A stretch of DNA of 64,000 nucleotides from NCBI RefSeq assembly GCF_003367705.1, contig NZ_CP031425.1, forward strand, positions 1,860,001 to 1,924,000. The letters are read 5' to 3'. The position numbers and the translations under genes are program-made. The notes under the pieces were generated by a model. That model was not told the DNA's origin. It searched no databases and saw only the letters and a program-made list of their open reading frames with translations. Positions 1-8,815 of this stretch are shown here, one piece after another. The stretch comes from Microbacterium foliorum (lineage in GTDB: Bacteria; Actinomycetota; Actinomycetes; Actinomycetales; Microbacteriaceae). Numbering within the stretch: the first letter of the stretch is position 1; the number at the start of each line of letters is the position of its first letter.

Positions 1-353
1 CGACCGTCGGAGGGAACGGCGTCGAGACGCGCCGACCCCGAGGGCGTCCATGCCACGAGTCCGCGGTCGTCATCGCGCACGACCCGTGCCGTCTCGATCA
101 CCCGCCCGTAGCGCCAGAGGATCTGCTGACCGACCTCGAAGCGCGGCGCGGAGGGACTGCTCGACGCGACCGACCGCTCGTAGGCGGGATCGGCATGGGC
201 GGTGGACTGGTCCGGCGTGTCGAGCTCGGCGATCGCCTCAGCGAGCGGGCGACTCGCGGTGGCGATACGAGTCCAGTCCGCACCGCGTCTGCCCACCAGT
301 TCCACCGTGCCCCCGCTCGCGCTGACTCCGGTCGTTCCCTGTGGCGTTCGCAT
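1..353 (-). CDS. DUF402 domain protein, partial (C-terminus beyond the left edge)
   Basis: An open minus-strand frame begins at an ATG (351-353) and runs off the left edge, giving 117 visible codons. The first 70 residues are low-complexity and Ala/Ser rich. From residue 72 the pattern FEVGQQILWRYGR, then VVRDDDRGLVAW and PSGS, matches the start of DUF402 (FomD-like) domains, where a beta-strand 'G..vlwR.' is followed by 'rVv.Dd...' and a 'PG' turn. DUF402 proteins are often nucleoside diphosphate or phosphonate-type phosphatases, but the metal ligands lie outside the window, so I give no function. It is divergent from the decarboxylase gene at 472. The start is chosen for the purine-rich upstream GGTGGCGGG; the long N-terminal linker leaves it uncertain. 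Confidence 0.55.
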   Translation of the reverse strand, partial: MRTPQGTTGVSASGGTVELVGRRGADWTRIATASRPLAEAIAELDTPDQSTAHADPAYERSVASSSPSAPRFEVGQQILWRYGRVIETARVVRDDDRGLVAWTPSGSARLDAVPSDG

Positions 354-471
354 CCCGCCACCGTACCCGTCGCATCCGCCGCCGACGCACACCCGCGAGG
401 AAGGTCCGACCCGCGGCCCGGCGGTTCAGATCCGTCTGGCGCACAGCGTCTCGCGGGTGTAGTCCTGACCC

Positions 472-1854
472 ATGGACCAGAGTGGCTTCGACGACAGAAC
501 GCGTGCCCTCGACACCGCACACCGCCGTGCGACCGAGTTCCTGGAGGACCTGGACGACCGACCGGTGTGGCCGCGTGCGGGCCTCGAGGAGATGCTGGAT
601 GTCTTCGGCGGACCTCTTCCGGCAGACGGCACCGATCCGGCGCAGGTCGTCGACGAGATCGCGACCCGCGCCGACCCGGGTCTCGTCGCGATCCCGGGTG
701 GTCGATTCTTCGGCTTCGTGATCGGCGGCACGCATCCCGCCGCCCTCGCCGCCGATTGGCTCGTCTCGACGTGGGACCAGAATTCCGGCTCCTCGGCGCT
801 GGCACCTGCCACGGTCGCCATGGAGCGGATCGCGGGTCGGTGGATGCTGGACCTCTTCGGCCTGCCGGACTCGGCGAGCGTCGGGTTCGTCACCGGCGGG
901 CAGCTCGCCAGCTTCACGTGTCTCGCGTCCGCCCGTCAGGCGGTGCTGGCCCGAGCAGGGTGGGACGTGGCCGAACGTGGACTCCGGGAGGCACCGCCGC
1001 TGCGCGTCGTCGTCGGCGCGGATCGACACAGCTCCGTCGATCGCGCGGCACGCTTTCTCGGGATCGGGCGGGCGGAGCTGATCGTGATCGACTCCGACGA
1101 TCAGGGACGGATGCGCCCGGATGCGCTCGAGCAGCAGCTGCTCAGCGGCACGGGACCCCTGATCGTCTGCCTGCAGGCAGGAGAGGTGCACACCGGCGCC
1201 TTCGACGACTTCGAGGCGCTGATACCGATCGCTCGAGCGCACGATGCCTGGGTGCACGTCGACGGAGCCTTCGGGCTCTGGGCTGCCGCCTCACCGCGGC
1301 TTCGATCGCTCACGGCAGGCATGGAGCATGCGGACTCGTGGGCGACCGACGCGCATAAGACCCTGAACGTGCCCTACGACTGCGGCATGGCGATCGTGCG
1401 CGACCCGGCCGACTCGATCGCGGCGTTCCGCACCGGCGGCGACTACCTGATGTACACCGGTCTCGACCCGTGGGACGTGACGCCCGAGCTCTCGAGGCGA
1501 GCACGCGGCGTCCCGGCGTGGGCCGCGTTGAAGAGCCTCGGCCGTTCCGGTGTCGCGCAGCTCATGGATCGGCTGCACGCGAACGCCGAGGCGATGGCTC
1601 GCGGGCTGCGGTCCATCCCCGGGGTCCACGTGGTCAATGACGTCGACTACACCCAGGTCATGTTCCGGCTCGACGACGACGACGCGACCCGCGCCCTCGG
1701 CCGCGCGATCCTCGACGAGGGCACGGCGGCGGTCACGGGCGCCGAATGGCGGGGTCGAGCGACGCAGCGCTGCTCGATGTCCTCATGGGCGACGACCGAC
1801 GCCGACATCGATCGCACGGTGGCTGCGATCCGCCGACTGGTGCGGGACGCCTAG
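472..1854 (+). CDS. PLP-dependent group II amino acid decarboxylase family protein
   Basis: A 460-residue fold-type I PLP enzyme of the glutamate/aromatic amino acid decarboxylase superfamily. HVDGAFG (Asp264) supplies the aspartate that binds the pyridine nitrogen, and DAHKTLN carries the Schiff-base lysine, Lys296. TGGQLASF near 143-150 is the phosphate-binding turn. Length is normal for actinobacterial members annotated as aminotransferase class V or pyridoxal-dependent decarboxylase. The substrate cannot be read from the sequence; decarboxylases and aldolase-like relatives share these motifs. Its stop overlaps the convergent pdxT stop by 4 bases, so this PLP user lies beside the PLP synthase genes. 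The start ATG has no clear Shine-Dalgarno sequence, and TAGTCC lies six bases before it, so a leaderless mRNA is possible. Confidence 0.85.
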   Translation: MDQSGFDDRTRALDTAHRRATEFLEDLDDRPVWPRAGLEEMLDVFGGPLPADGTDPAQVVDEIATRADPGLVAIPGGRFFGFVIGGTHPAALAADWLVSTWDQNSGSSALAPATVAMERIAGRWMLDLFGLPDSASVGFVTGGQLASFTCLASARQAVLARAGWDVAERGLREAPPLRVVVGADRHSSVDRAARFLGIGRAELIVIDSDDQGRMRPDALEQQLLSGTGPLIVCLQAGEVHTGAFDDFEALIPIARAHDAWVHVDGAFGLWAAASPRLRSLTAGMEHADSWATDAHKTLNVPYDCGMAIVRDPADSIAAFRTGGDYLMYTGLDPWDVTPELSRRARGVPAWAALKSLGRSGVAQLMDRLHANAEAMARGLRSIPGVHVVNDVDYTQVMFRLDDDDATRALGRAILDEGTAAVTGAEWRGRATQRCSMSSWATTDADIDRTVAAIRRLVRDA

Positions 1855-2471
1855 GCGTTCGTCGCCGCCCGGGACCGGGCGAACGTCTCCGCGAGGTCGA
1901 GGAACCGCTGGTGCACGCGCGTCTCGCCGTCGACCTCGGGGTGAAAGCTCGTGCCGAGCAGGCTGCCCTGCTGCACCGCGACGACGGTGCCGTCCGTCAG
2001 CGACGCCAGGACCTCGACACCGTCGCCGACCCGCTCGACCACCGGTGCGCGGATGAAGGTCGCGTGCACAGCCGGCGCACCGAGTGCAGGCACGTCGAGG
2101 TCGGTCTCGAAAGACTCCGTCTGACGTCCGAACGCGTTCCGACGGACATCGATGTCCATGCCCCCGAACGACTCCTGGCCGTCGATGCCGTCGAGCACGG
2201 TGTCCGCGAGCAGGATCAGCCCCGCGCACGTGCCGAGCATCGGCATCCCGGACCCGATAGCCGCGCGGATCGGCTGCTGCATGCCGAACAGCCGCGAGAG
2301 CTTGTCGATCACACTCGACTCGCCGCCGGGTATCACCAGACCGGCGACGGTTCCGAGCTCCTCCGGTCGGCGCACGAGCACGACCTCGGCGCCGAGCCCC
2401 TCGAGCAGAGCGGCATGCTCGCGCACGTCGCCCTGCAGCGCGAGGACGCCGACCCGGGGGTTACCAGCCAC
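1851..2471 (-). CDS. pdxT: PLP synthase glutaminase subunit PdxT
   Basis: A 206-residue class I glutamine amidotransferase that hydrolyses glutamine and channels ammonia to PdxS for de novo pyridoxal 5'-phosphate synthesis. The catalytic triad is visible: Cys82 in GTCAGL, and His177 and Glu179 in SFHPE. PGGES at 48-52 forms the oxyanion region and ALQGDVREH near the N-terminus is typical of PdxT. It starts with GTG at 2471, overlapping the last 11 bases of pdxS, so the two are translationally coupled. The 3' end overlaps the convergent decarboxylase gene by 4 bases. Full length for the family. Confidence 0.97.
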   Translation of the reverse strand: MAGNPRVGVLALQGDVREHAALLEGLGAEVVLVRRPEELGTVAGLVIPGGESSVIDKLSRLFGMQQPIRAAIGSGMPMLGTCAGLILLADTVLDGIDGQESFGGMDIDVRRNAFGRQTESFETDLDVPALGAPAVHATFIRAPVVERVGDGVEVLASLTDGTVVAVQQGSLLGTSFHPEVDGETRVHQRFLDLAETFARSRAATNA

Positions 2472-3354
2472 GCTCGGACAGGCGGTGCGGCGCAGGCAGA
2501 TCGCTCACGTTGATGCCGACCATGGCCTCGCCGAGTCCGCGTGACACCTCTGCGATCACCTTCGCGTCGTCGAAGAACGTGGTCGCCCTGACGATCGCCT
2601 TCGCACGCTCGGCCGGGTTGCCCGACTTGAAGATGCCGGACCCCACGAACACGCCGTCGGCACCGAGCTGCATCATCATCGCGGCATCCGCCGGCGTGGC
2701 GACGCCGCCGGCCACGAACAGCACGACCGGGAGCGCGCCCGTCTGCGCGATCTCGGCGACCAGCTCGTAGGGTGCCTGCAGCTCCTTCGCGGCGACGAAC
2801 AGCTCGTCCTTCGTCATGGAACGCAGCACGTTGATCTCGGAACGGATCTTGCGGATGTGCTTGGTCGCCTCCGAGACGTCTCCCGTGCCGGCCTCTCCCT
2901 TGGAGCGGATCATGGCCGCACCCTCGTTGATGCGGCGGAGCGCCTCGCCGAGGTTGGTCGCCCCGCAGACGAACGGCACGGTGAAGCCGAACTTGTCGAT
3001 GTGGTTCACGTAGTCGGCCGGCGAGAGGACCTCGGACTCGTCGATGTAGTCGACGCCGAGCTCCTGCAGCACCTGCGCCTCGACGAAGTGGCCGATGCGG
3101 GCCTTCGCCATCACCGGGATCGAGACCGCGTCGATGATGCTGTCGATCATGTCGGGGTCGCTCATGCGCGAGACGCCGCCCTGCGCGCGGATGTCGGCGG
3201 GCACCCGCTCGAGTGCCATCACGGCCACCGCCCCGGCGTCCTCCGCGATCTTCGCCTGGTCAGCGGTGACGACGTCCATGATCACGCCGCCCTTGAGCAT
3301 CTCGGCGAGACCGCGCTTGACGCGCGACGATCCGGTGGTGGTCTGTTCGGTCAT
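2461..3354 (-). CDS. pdxS: PLP synthase subunit PdxS
   Basis: A 297-residue TIM-barrel synthase that builds PLP from ribose 5-phosphate, glyceraldehyde 3-phosphate and ammonia supplied by PdxT; normally a dodecamer decorated by PdxT. Family signatures include [49 protein letters not shown] (first-intermediate lysine) and [11 protein letters not shown]. The start is the ATG at 3354, preceded by AGGAG at correct spacing; a longer in-frame ATG at 3414 would add 20 residues across the promoter and is not used. First gene of the pdxST operon, divergent from the MocR-type regulator at 3484. Confidence 0.98.
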   Translation of the reverse strand: MTEQTTTGSSRVKRGLAEMLKGGVIMDVVTADQAKIAEDAGAVAVMALERVPADIRAQGGVSRMSDPDMIDSIIDAVSIPVMAKARIGHFVEAQVLQELGVDYIDESEVLSPADYVNHIDKFGFTVPFVCGATNLGEALRRINEGAAMIRSKGEAGTGDVSEATKHIRKIRSEINVLRSMTKDELFVAAKELQAPYELVAEIAQTGALPVVLFVAGGVATPADAAMMMQLGADGVFVGSGIFKSGNPAERAKAIVRATTFFDDAKVIAEVSRGLGEAMVGINVSDLPAPHRLSERGW

Positions 3355-3415
3355 GGGGGCTCCTGTCGGGGACGCACGACGTGCAGGGCATGCAGATTCT
3401 CTGATGTGTCGCACG

Positions 3416-3440
3416 ATATCTAGTTTGATCTAGGCCAAAC
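3416..3440. promoter_or_regulatory. Candidate PdxR operator between pdxST and pdxR
   Basis: Two direct copies of ATCTAG start 10 bp apart (3418-3423 and 3428-3433), one helical turn, and overlap an inverted repeat GTTTG (3423-3427) / CAAAC (3436-3440). MocR/PdxR proteins typically bind spaced direct repeats in the shared promoter of their own gene and the divergent pdx operon. Assignment to this regulator is an inference from position and geometry. Confidence 0.5.
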
Positions 3441-3483
3441 AGTAGCACTGTCGGGAACGACCTAGAATCGGAGACGAGGAGCA

Positions 3484-4791
3484 ATGAGCGACCAGATCAT
3501 CGGAACGACCGCAGCGGACATCGCCGACAGCGTGCGAGACCTGCGCGACCGAGGCGTGCTCGTCGCAGGCAGCCCTCTTCCCCCTGTACGGGAGCTCGCC
3601 ACCTCGCTCGGAGTAAACCGCAACACCGCCGTCGCCGCGTACCGCCAGCTGGCGCAGGCCGGCATCGTGCTCTCCCGCGGGCGCGCAGGTACGGTCATCA
3701 CCGGTCATGAGTCGGTCGCGCAGGAGGGGTACGCCTCCGACACCGTGCTGCGGGACGTCGGCACCGGCAACCCGGATCCGCGTCTGATCCCCGATCCGTC
3801 CCGGGCCCTGGCCACGGTCGCCGGGCGTCCCGTGCTCTACGGCGAACCGGTGATCGACCCGGGGCTCGACGAATGGGCGCGCGACTGGATCGCCCAGGAC
3901 CTCGATCCGCTCGACTTCCGCATCACCGTCACGAGCGGCGCGGTCGATGCCGTCGAGCGCCTGCTCGCCCAGGCGCTCATGCGCGACGACGCGGTGGCGC
4001 TCGAGGACCCGTGCTTCCTCGCCAGCATCCACACCGTCCGCCTCGGCGGGTACCGGGCGATCCCGGTGCCGGTCGATGAGGAGGGGATGACGGTCGAGGG
4101 ACTGCGCGCCGCGCTCGATGCCGGCATCCGTGCGGTCATCTGCACCCCGCGCGCGCAGAACCCCACCGGCGCGAGCCTCACCCCCGCCCGCGCCGCCGCC
4201 CTGCGCGCCGTGCTCGCCGAGCACCCCTACGTCCTGATCATCGAGGACGACCATTTCTCCCTGCTCGCGCAGCGTCCCTACGAGACTCTGATCGGCCCCG
4301 ACCACCGTCGCTTCGCACTCGTGCGCTCCGTGTCGAAGTTCCTCGGTCCCGACATGTGCCTCGCCGTCGCGGCGACCGATGCGACCACGCACGAGCGCCT
4401 CGCCATGCGGCTGAGCCCCGGAACCACCTGGGTGAGCCACCTGCTGCAGAGGCTGACGCTCACACAGCTGACGGACCGGTCCGTGGTCGCGGAGATCGAG
4501 GCGGCCCGTGACCACTACGCCTCCCGGAACGCCGCGTTCGCCGCGCGGCTCGGCGCACACGGCATCGTCTGCGCGCCCACCGAGGGTCTGAGCCTGTGGA
4601 TCGAGCTGCCGAAGCCGGCTCGTCTGGTCGCCGAGAGGCTCATGCGTCGTGGCTGGTTGGCCCGGACGGGCGACGACTTCGCCCTCGACGACCGTGCCGA
4701 CCCCTCGCACCACCTGCGCCTCACGGTGCACGATCTGTCCGACGACGATACGGCGACACTGGTCGCCGATCTGGTCGCGGCCACCCGATGA
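3484..4791 (+). CDS. pdxR: MocR/PdxR-family transcriptional regulator (GntR helix-turn-helix plus aminotransferase domain)
   Basis: A 435-residue fusion of an N-terminal winged helix-turn-helix (about 10-75; LPPVRELATSLGVNRNTAVA is the GntR recognition region) and a fold-type I aminotransferase-like domain (about 100-430). The effector domain keeps the PLP lysine, Lys285 in SVSKFLGPD, and the RAQNPTGA turn. Proteins of this architecture beside pdxST are PdxR, which controls the PLP synthase genes and responds to PLP by forming an internal aldimine. It is divergent from pdxST over a 129-base gap holding repeated ATCTAG motifs and is followed 46 bases later by pdxY. A GACGAGGAG ribosome site precedes the ATG. 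Confidence 0.9.
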   Translation: MSDQIIGTTAADIADSVRDLRDRGVLVAGSPLPPVRELATSLGVNRNTAVAAYRQLAQAGIVLSRGRAGTVITGHESVAQEGYASDTVLRDVGTGNPDPRLIPDPSRALATVAGRPVLYGEPVIDPGLDEWARDWIAQDLDPLDFRITVTSGAVDAVERLLAQALMRDDAVALEDPCFLASIHTVRLGGYRAIPVPVDEEGMTVEGLRAALDAGIRAVICTPRAQNPTGASLTPARAAALRAVLAEHPYVLIIEDDHFSLLAQRPYETLIGPDHRRFALVRSVSKFLGPDMCLAVAATDATTHERLAMRLSPGTTWVSHLLQRLTLTQLTDRSVVAEIEAARDHYASRNAAFAARLGAHGIVCAPTEGLSLWIELPKPARLVAERLMRRGWLARTGDDFALDDRADPSHHLRLTVHDLSDDDTATLVADLVAATR

Positions 4792-4837
4792 CCCACCGCG
4801 GCGGGACTCCTCCCGCCCTGAACGAAAGGATCGGGGA

Positions 4838-5689
4838 ATGAAGGTCCTCTCCATCCAGTCAGCCGTCGCGTACGGCCACGTCGGCAACTCCGCTGCGGTC
4901 TTCCCGCTGCAGCGCATCGGCGTCGAGGTGCTGCCGGTCTACACGGTCACCTTCTCCAACCACACCGGATACGGTGCCTGGCGCGGTCCGCTGATCTCCC
5001 CCGACGACGTGCGGGAGGTCATCACCGGCATCGAGGAGCGCGGCGTCTTCGGCGAGATCGATGCGGTGCTCAGCGGATACCAGGGCGGCGAGGGGATCGG
5101 TGACGTCATCATCGACGCGGTCGCCAGGGTCAAGGCGGCGAACCCCGGCGCCGTGTACGCCTGCGATCCGGTGATGGGGAACGCGAAGTCCGGATGCTTC
5201 GTCGCACCGGCCATCCCGATCCTGCTGCGCGAGAAGGTCGTGCCGGTCGCCGACATCATCACCCCCAACCAGTTCGAGCTGGGCTTTCTCACCGGCACCG
5301 AGCCCGACACGCTGGAGTCGACGCTCACCTCGGTCGACCTGGCCATGGCCATGGGTCCCCGTACGGTTCTCGTCACGAGCGTGGAGCGCCCGGACCGCGA
5401 AGAGGGCACGATCGAGATGCTCGTCGCGGATGCGGCCGGAGCCTGGATCGTGCAGACACCGCGACTGCCGATGAAGGCCAACGGCTCAGGAGACGTGACC
5501 GCGGCGCTCTTCACCGCGCACTATGTCGAGACCGGCGACGCGAAGGCGGCGCTCGAGCGCACGGCGTCGAGTGTCTTCGACCTGCTCGCCGCGACCCTCG
5601 AGTCCGGTGCGCGCGAACTGCAGCTCGTCGAGGCGCAGGAGTTCTATGCGAGCCCGCGGATGCAGTTCAGCGCACGACAGGTGCGCTGA
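4838..5689 (+). CDS. pdxY: Pyridoxal kinase PdxY
   Basis: A 283-residue ribokinase-superfamily kinase that phosphorylates pyridoxal (B6 salvage). Characteristic features are SIQSAVAYGHVGNSAAVFPL at the N-terminus, SGYQGGEGIGDVI, YACDPVMGN, TPNQFELGFLTG and the anion-hole/catalytic segment MKANGSGDVTAALFTAH near residue 215. The ATG at 4838 has GAAAGG upstream. It follows pdxR on the same strand, so salvage and regulation may be co-transcribed, while de novo synthesis (pdxST) lies on the other side of the regulator. Length and motifs are complete. Confidence 0.95.
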   Translation: MKVLSIQSAVAYGHVGNSAAVFPLQRIGVEVLPVYTVTFSNHTGYGAWRGPLISPDDVREVITGIEERGVFGEIDAVLSGYQGGEGIGDVIIDAVARVKAANPGAVYACDPVMGNAKSGCFVAPAIPILLREKVVPVADIITPNQFELGFLTGTEPDTLESTLTSVDLAMAMGPRTVLVTSVERPDREEGTIEMLVADAAGAWIVQTPRLPMKANGSGDVTAALFTAHYVETGDAKAALERTASSVFDLLAATLESGARELQLVEAQEFYASPRMQFSARQVR

Positions 5690-5690
5690 A
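5666..5690 (+). terminator. Hairpin over the pdxY stop codon
   Basis: A perfect 10-bp inverted repeat, TTCAGCGCAC / GTGCGCTGAA with a 5-base loop, spans the last codons and stop of pdxY. There is no T-tract after it, so it is a transcript-end stabiliser or a weak terminator rather than a classic intrinsic terminator. Confidence 0.45.
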
Positions 5691-5709
5691 CGGCGTCACG
5701 GTGCCGCCA

Positions 5710-5795
5710 CGCGTTCGTCTCGTCGCTGCGCACCTCGCTCGACGACCTACGGGCACGCACCCGCTCGTTGAGCGAGCGCAGCGAGACGAAACGCG
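5710..5795. repeat. Inverted pair of a GC-rich intergenic repeat
   Basis: Two diverged copies of one element lie in opposite orientation: CGCGTTCGTCTCGTCGCTGC (from 5710, continuing to about 5746) and its approximate reverse complement at 5762-5795 (GTTGAGCGAGCGCAGCGAGA and on). This 'cgagcgcagcgagacgaaac' core is, from my recollection, a common dispersed intergenic repeat in Microbacteriaceae. The pair fills the space between the convergent pdxY and HIT genes and could fold as a long imperfect hairpin. Confidence 0.6.
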
Positions 5796-5803
5796 GCCGA
5801 CAC

Positions 5804-6358
5804 TCAGCGACCGGGCGTCGGCCACGCGTTCGCGACGGCCTCACGCACCTCGCCGAGCAGCTGCGGCAGCGCCTTCGTCTTCGCGATGATCGGGAAGAAG
5901 TTGGCGTCCGACGTCCACCGCGGCACGATGTGCTGGTGCAGGTGACCGTCGACGCCGGCACCCGCGACCGCGCCCTGGTTCATACCGAGGTTGAAGCCGT
6001 CGCAGCGTGACACCTCGCGCAGCACGCGCATGCCCGTCTGGGTCAGCGCCCCGATCTCGGCGACCTCCTCGGGCGTCGCCTGGTCGTAGGTGCCGATGTG
6101 CCGGTAGGGGCACACGAGCAGATGACCGGAGTTGTACGGGAAGAGGTTGAGCAGCACATACGCCGTCTCGCCTCTGGCGACGATCAGCCGCTCGGCGTCG
6201 GGATGTTTCGGCGCCTCGCAGAACGGGCATTCCTCGCGCAACGGCTCGGGGCCCGCCTGGATGTACGCCATCCGGTGCGGGGTCCACAGTCGCTGGAACT
6301 CGTCGGGGACGCCGGCGAACTCTCCGGCGTCCTCCCACGGCCCCGAGGGTGTGGTCAC
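5804..6358 (-). CDS. HIT-family nucleotide hydrolase/phosphorylase (Ap4A phosphorylase type)
   Basis: A 184-residue histidine-triad protein. The HIT signature is His139-x-His141-x-His143 ([11 protein letters not shown]), and an N-terminal Cys44-x2-Cys47 pair (CPFC) probably helps bind zinc. [28 protein letters not shown] and DANFFPII match the actinobacterial group that includes M. tuberculosis Rv2613c, a diadenosine tetraphosphate phosphorylase. As there, it directly follows thrS. The GTG start at 6358 overlaps the thrS stop as GTGA, so it is translationally coupled. Likely role: clearing Ap4A-type dinucleotides made by aminoacyl-tRNA synthetases. A longer upstream reading frame exists but runs inside thrS. 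Confidence 0.9.
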   Translation of the reverse strand: MTTPSGPWEDAGEFAGVPDEFQRLWTPHRMAYIQAGPEPLREECPFCEAPKHPDAERLIVARGETAYVLLNLFPYNSGHLLVCPYRHIGTYDQATPEEVAEIGALTQTGMRVLREVSRCDGFNLGMNQGAVAGAGVDGHLHQHIVPRWTSDANFFPIIAKTKALPQLLGEVREAVANAWPTPGR

Positions 6359-8361
6359 GCCAGGTCCCCTGCTGTCTGCACGAGCGTGTGCGCGTCGATC
6401 GCGGCACGGATGCGCGCGACGGCGTCGGCGATCGGCACGCCGTTCTCCTGGGTGCCGTCGCGGTAGCGGAACGAGACGGTGCCCGCTTCGCGGTCCTTCT
6501 CCCCCGCGATCAGCAGCAGCGGCACCTTGCCGGTGGTGTGCGTGCGGATCTTCTTCTGCATCCGGTCGTCCGACGCGTCGAGCTCGGCACGGACGCCCTG
6601 AGTGCGCAGCGTGTCGACGATCTCTCCGAGGTAGTCGGCGAACTCGTCGGCGACGGGGATGCCCACGACCTGCACCGGAGACAGCCAGACCGGGAAGTCG
6701 CCGGCGTAGTGCTCGAGGAGGATCGCGAAGAAGCGCTCGATCGAGCCGAACAGCGCGCGATGGATCATGATCGGACGCTTCTTCTGTCCGTCCTTGTCCA
6801 TGTACTCGAGTTCGAAGCGCTCGGGCAGGTTCGGGTCGACCTGGACGGTCGAGAGCTGCCAGGTGCGGCCGATCGCATCCCGCGTCTTGAGGTCGATCTT
6901 CGGCCCGTAGAACGCGGCCTCGCCGGGCACCTCGGTGAGCTTCAGGCCCGAGGCCACCGCGACGCGACGCAGCGCATCGGTCGAGGAGTCCCAGAACTCG
7001 TCGGAGCCGATCCACTTCGACTTCTCATCGTCCTTCATCGACAGCTCGAGCTCGAAGTCGGTGAGACCGAAGTCGCGCAGCATCGAGAGGATGAACTCCA
7101 GGACCTTCGCGACCTCGCCCTCGAGCTGATCCGGCGTGACGAAGAGGTGCGAGTCGTCCTGGGTGAAGCCGCGGACGCGGGTGAGCCCGTGCAGCGCGCC
7201 GGACAGCTCGTTGCGGTAGACGGTGCCGTTCTCGGCGAACCGCAGCGGCAGGTCGCGGTAGCTGCGCGCACGCTCCTTGTAGATCAGGATGTGCATCGGG
7301 CAGTTCATCGGCTTCAGGTAGTAGTCCTGGCCCTGCTTGGTGATGTTGCCCTCGTCGTCGCGCTCCTCGTCCATGACGATCGGCGGGTACATGCCCTCCT
7401 TGTACGTGACGAGGTGATTCGAGGTGAGGAAGAGGTCTTCCTTCGAGATGTGCGGCGTGTACACGTAGGTGTACCCGCCCTCGATGTGGCGCCTGCGCGC
7501 GTGCTGCTCCATCTCGCCGCGGACGACGCCGCCGCGCGGGTGCCAGACCGAGAGACCCGAGCCGATCTCCTCGGGGAACGAGAACAGGTCGAGTTCCTTG
7601 CCGAGGCGACGGTGGTCGCGCTTGGCGGCCTCCTCGAGACGGTGCTGGTACTCGCGCAGCTCGTCCTTCGACGGCCATGCCGTGCCGTAGATGCGCTGCA
7701 GCTGCGGGTTCTTCTCACTGCCTCGCCAGTAGGCGGCGGCGATGCGGGTCAGATCCCAGCCGTTGCCGATCATGCGGGTGTTGGGCAGGTGCGGCCCGCG
7801 GCAGAGGTCCTTCCAGACGACCTCGCCGTCGCGGGTGGTGTTGTCGTAGATCGTCAGCTCGCCCTCGCCGACCTCGACGGATGCACCCTCGACCTTTCCC
7901 ACGGTCCCTGAGCCTGCCGAAGGGCCCTTGAGCCCGATCAGCTCGAGCTTGAACGGCTCGTCGGCGAGCTCCGCGCGCGCCTCGTCGTCGGTGACGACGC
8001 GGCGCACGAAACGCTGCCCCTCACGGACGATGCGCTGCATCTCCTTGGTGATCGCCTTGATGTCCTCGGGCGTGAACGGGGTCTCGACGCCGAAGTCGTA
8101 GTAGAAGCCGTCGGTGATGGGCGGGCCGATCCCGAGGTTCGCCTGCGGGTTGATCCGCTGCACCGCCTGCGCGAGCACGTGCGCGGCCGAGTGACGGAGG
8201 ATGTCGAGTCCGTCGGGGCTGTCGATCGTGACCGGCTCCACCTCGTCGGCATCCGTCACTGTCGCGGCGAGGTCCTTGAGGGTTCCGTTGACGCGCATCG
8301 CGACGACTGAACGGTCAGAGAACAGGGCGAAGCCGTCTTTCGGCTGAGCATTTTCAGGCAC
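6355..8361 (-). CDS. thrS: Threonyl-tRNA synthetase
   Basis: Class II synthetase that charges tRNA-Thr. Order of parts: TGS-like N-terminus (about 20-50), editing domain with the HSAAH metal/editing motif (His57, His61), catalytic core with the zinc cysteine in [10 protein letters not shown] (about residue 350) and [14 protein letters not shown], then an anticodon-binding domain ending near VSFRYRDG. I prefer the GTG at 8361, which has GGAG six bases upstream, over an ATG four codons earlier (8373) with no ribosome site. The segment [11 protein letters not shown] near residue 150 is encoded by a dispersed repeat (7903-7927) lying in frame. Length about 668 residues, normal. Confidence 0.97.
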   Translation of the reverse strand: MPENAQPKDGFALFSDRSVVAMRVNGTLKDLAATVTDADEVEPVTIDSPDGLDILRHSAAHVLAQAVQRINPQANLGIGPPITDGFYYDFGVETPFTPEDIKAITKEMQRIVREGQRFVRRVVTDDEARAELADEPFKLELIGLKGPSAGSGTVGKVEGASVEVGEGELTIYDNTTRDGEVVWKDLCRGPHLPNTRMIGNGWDLTRIAAAYWRGSEKNPQLQRIYGTAWPSKDELREYQHRLEEAAKRDHRRLGKELDLFSFPEEIGSGLSVWHPRGGVVRGEMEQHARRRHIEGGYTYVYTPHISKEDLFLTSNHLVTYKEGMYPPIVMDEERDDEGNITKQGQDYYLKPMNCPMHILIYKERARSYRDLPLRFAENGTVYRNELSGALHGLTRVRGFTQDDSHLFVTPDQLEGEVAKVLEFILSMLRDFGLTDFELELSMKDDEKSKWIGSDEFWDSSTDALRRVAVASGLKLTEVPGEAAFYGPKIDLKTRDAIGRTWQLSTVQVDPNLPERFELEYMDKDGQKKRPIMIHRALFGSIERFFAILLEHYAGDFPVWLSPVQVVGIPVADEFADYLGEIVDTLRTQGVRAELDASDDRMQKKIRTHTTGKVPLLLIAGEKDREAGTVSFRYRDGTQENGVPIADAVARIRAAIDAHTLVQTAGDLA
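7903..7927. repeat. Dispersed GC-rich repeat inside thrS
   Basis: GGTCCCTGAGCCTGCCGAAG continuing GGCCC is a copy of a short semi-palindromic element (CCCTgagcctg..gaAGGG) that I recall as a frequent intergenic repeat in Microbacteriaceae. Here it is in frame within thrS and encodes part of [13 protein letters not shown] in a surface-loop region of the editing half. Confidence 0.6.
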
Positions 8362-8419
8362 TGCACACTCCATCTGGGTCTGGATCTAGGCTACTCGCAT
8401 GCCTGGGGGCCGCTGACCG

Positions 8420-8779
8420 CTACGACGCCGTCTCGGTCGCGGTGTTCGCGGCTGTCGGCGCGAGGATGATGGTGGCCGCGCCGACCAGGGCGATCGCCGA
8501 GCCCGCCCAGTCCCAGAGGGTGGGCTTGAACCCGTCGACGATGATGCCCCAGGCGAGCGATCCCGCGATGAACACACCCCCGTACGAGGCGAGCACGCGC
8601 CCGAAGTTCGCATCGGGCTGCAGGGCCGCGATGAAGCCGTACGCGCCGAGCGCCATGACCCCGAGCACCGCGAACACCCATCCCCTGTTCTCCTTGATCG
8701 CCTGCCAGATCAGCCAGGCTCCGCCGATCTCGGCGACGGCGGCGAGCACGAAGAGGATGCTGATGCGCAGGACGGTCAT
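8420..8779 (-). CDS. UPF0060 / YnfA-family small membrane protein
   Basis: A 119-residue protein with four predicted membrane helices. The pattern [14 protein letters not shown] near 13-26, [11 protein letters not shown] and [20 protein letters not shown] are typical of the YnfA/UPF0060 family, which resembles small multidrug resistance and DMT-type transporters. The transport substrate is unknown for most members. It stands alone between thrS and the two-component genes. The ATG at 8779 has no strong Shine-Dalgarno; CACACT lies seven bases upstream, so a leaderless start is possible. Confidence 0.88.
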   Translation of the reverse strand: MTVLRISILFVLAAVAEIGGAWLIWQAIKENRGWVFAVLGVMALGAYGFIAALQPDANFGRVLASYGGVFIAGSLAWGIIVDGFKPTLWDWAGSAIALVGAATIILAPTAANTATETAS

Positions 8780-8815
8780 GGATCCCAGTGTGGCGCAGAC
8801 CCGCGAGTCCCGGAA

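Noticed and set aside
195..1358. Long plus-strand frame over the DUF402 and decarboxylase genes
   Set aside because: Arg-rich low-complexity translation and no domain; overlaps the PLP enzyme in another frame.
3430..4917. 495-codon open frame antisense to the MocR regulator and start of pdxY
   Set aside because: The plus-strand frame has clear helix-turn-helix and PLP lysine motifs; the antisense frame has no domain.
5710..5795. CRISPR-like repeat pair
   Set aside because: Only two inverted, diverged copies, with no regular spacers and no cas genes.
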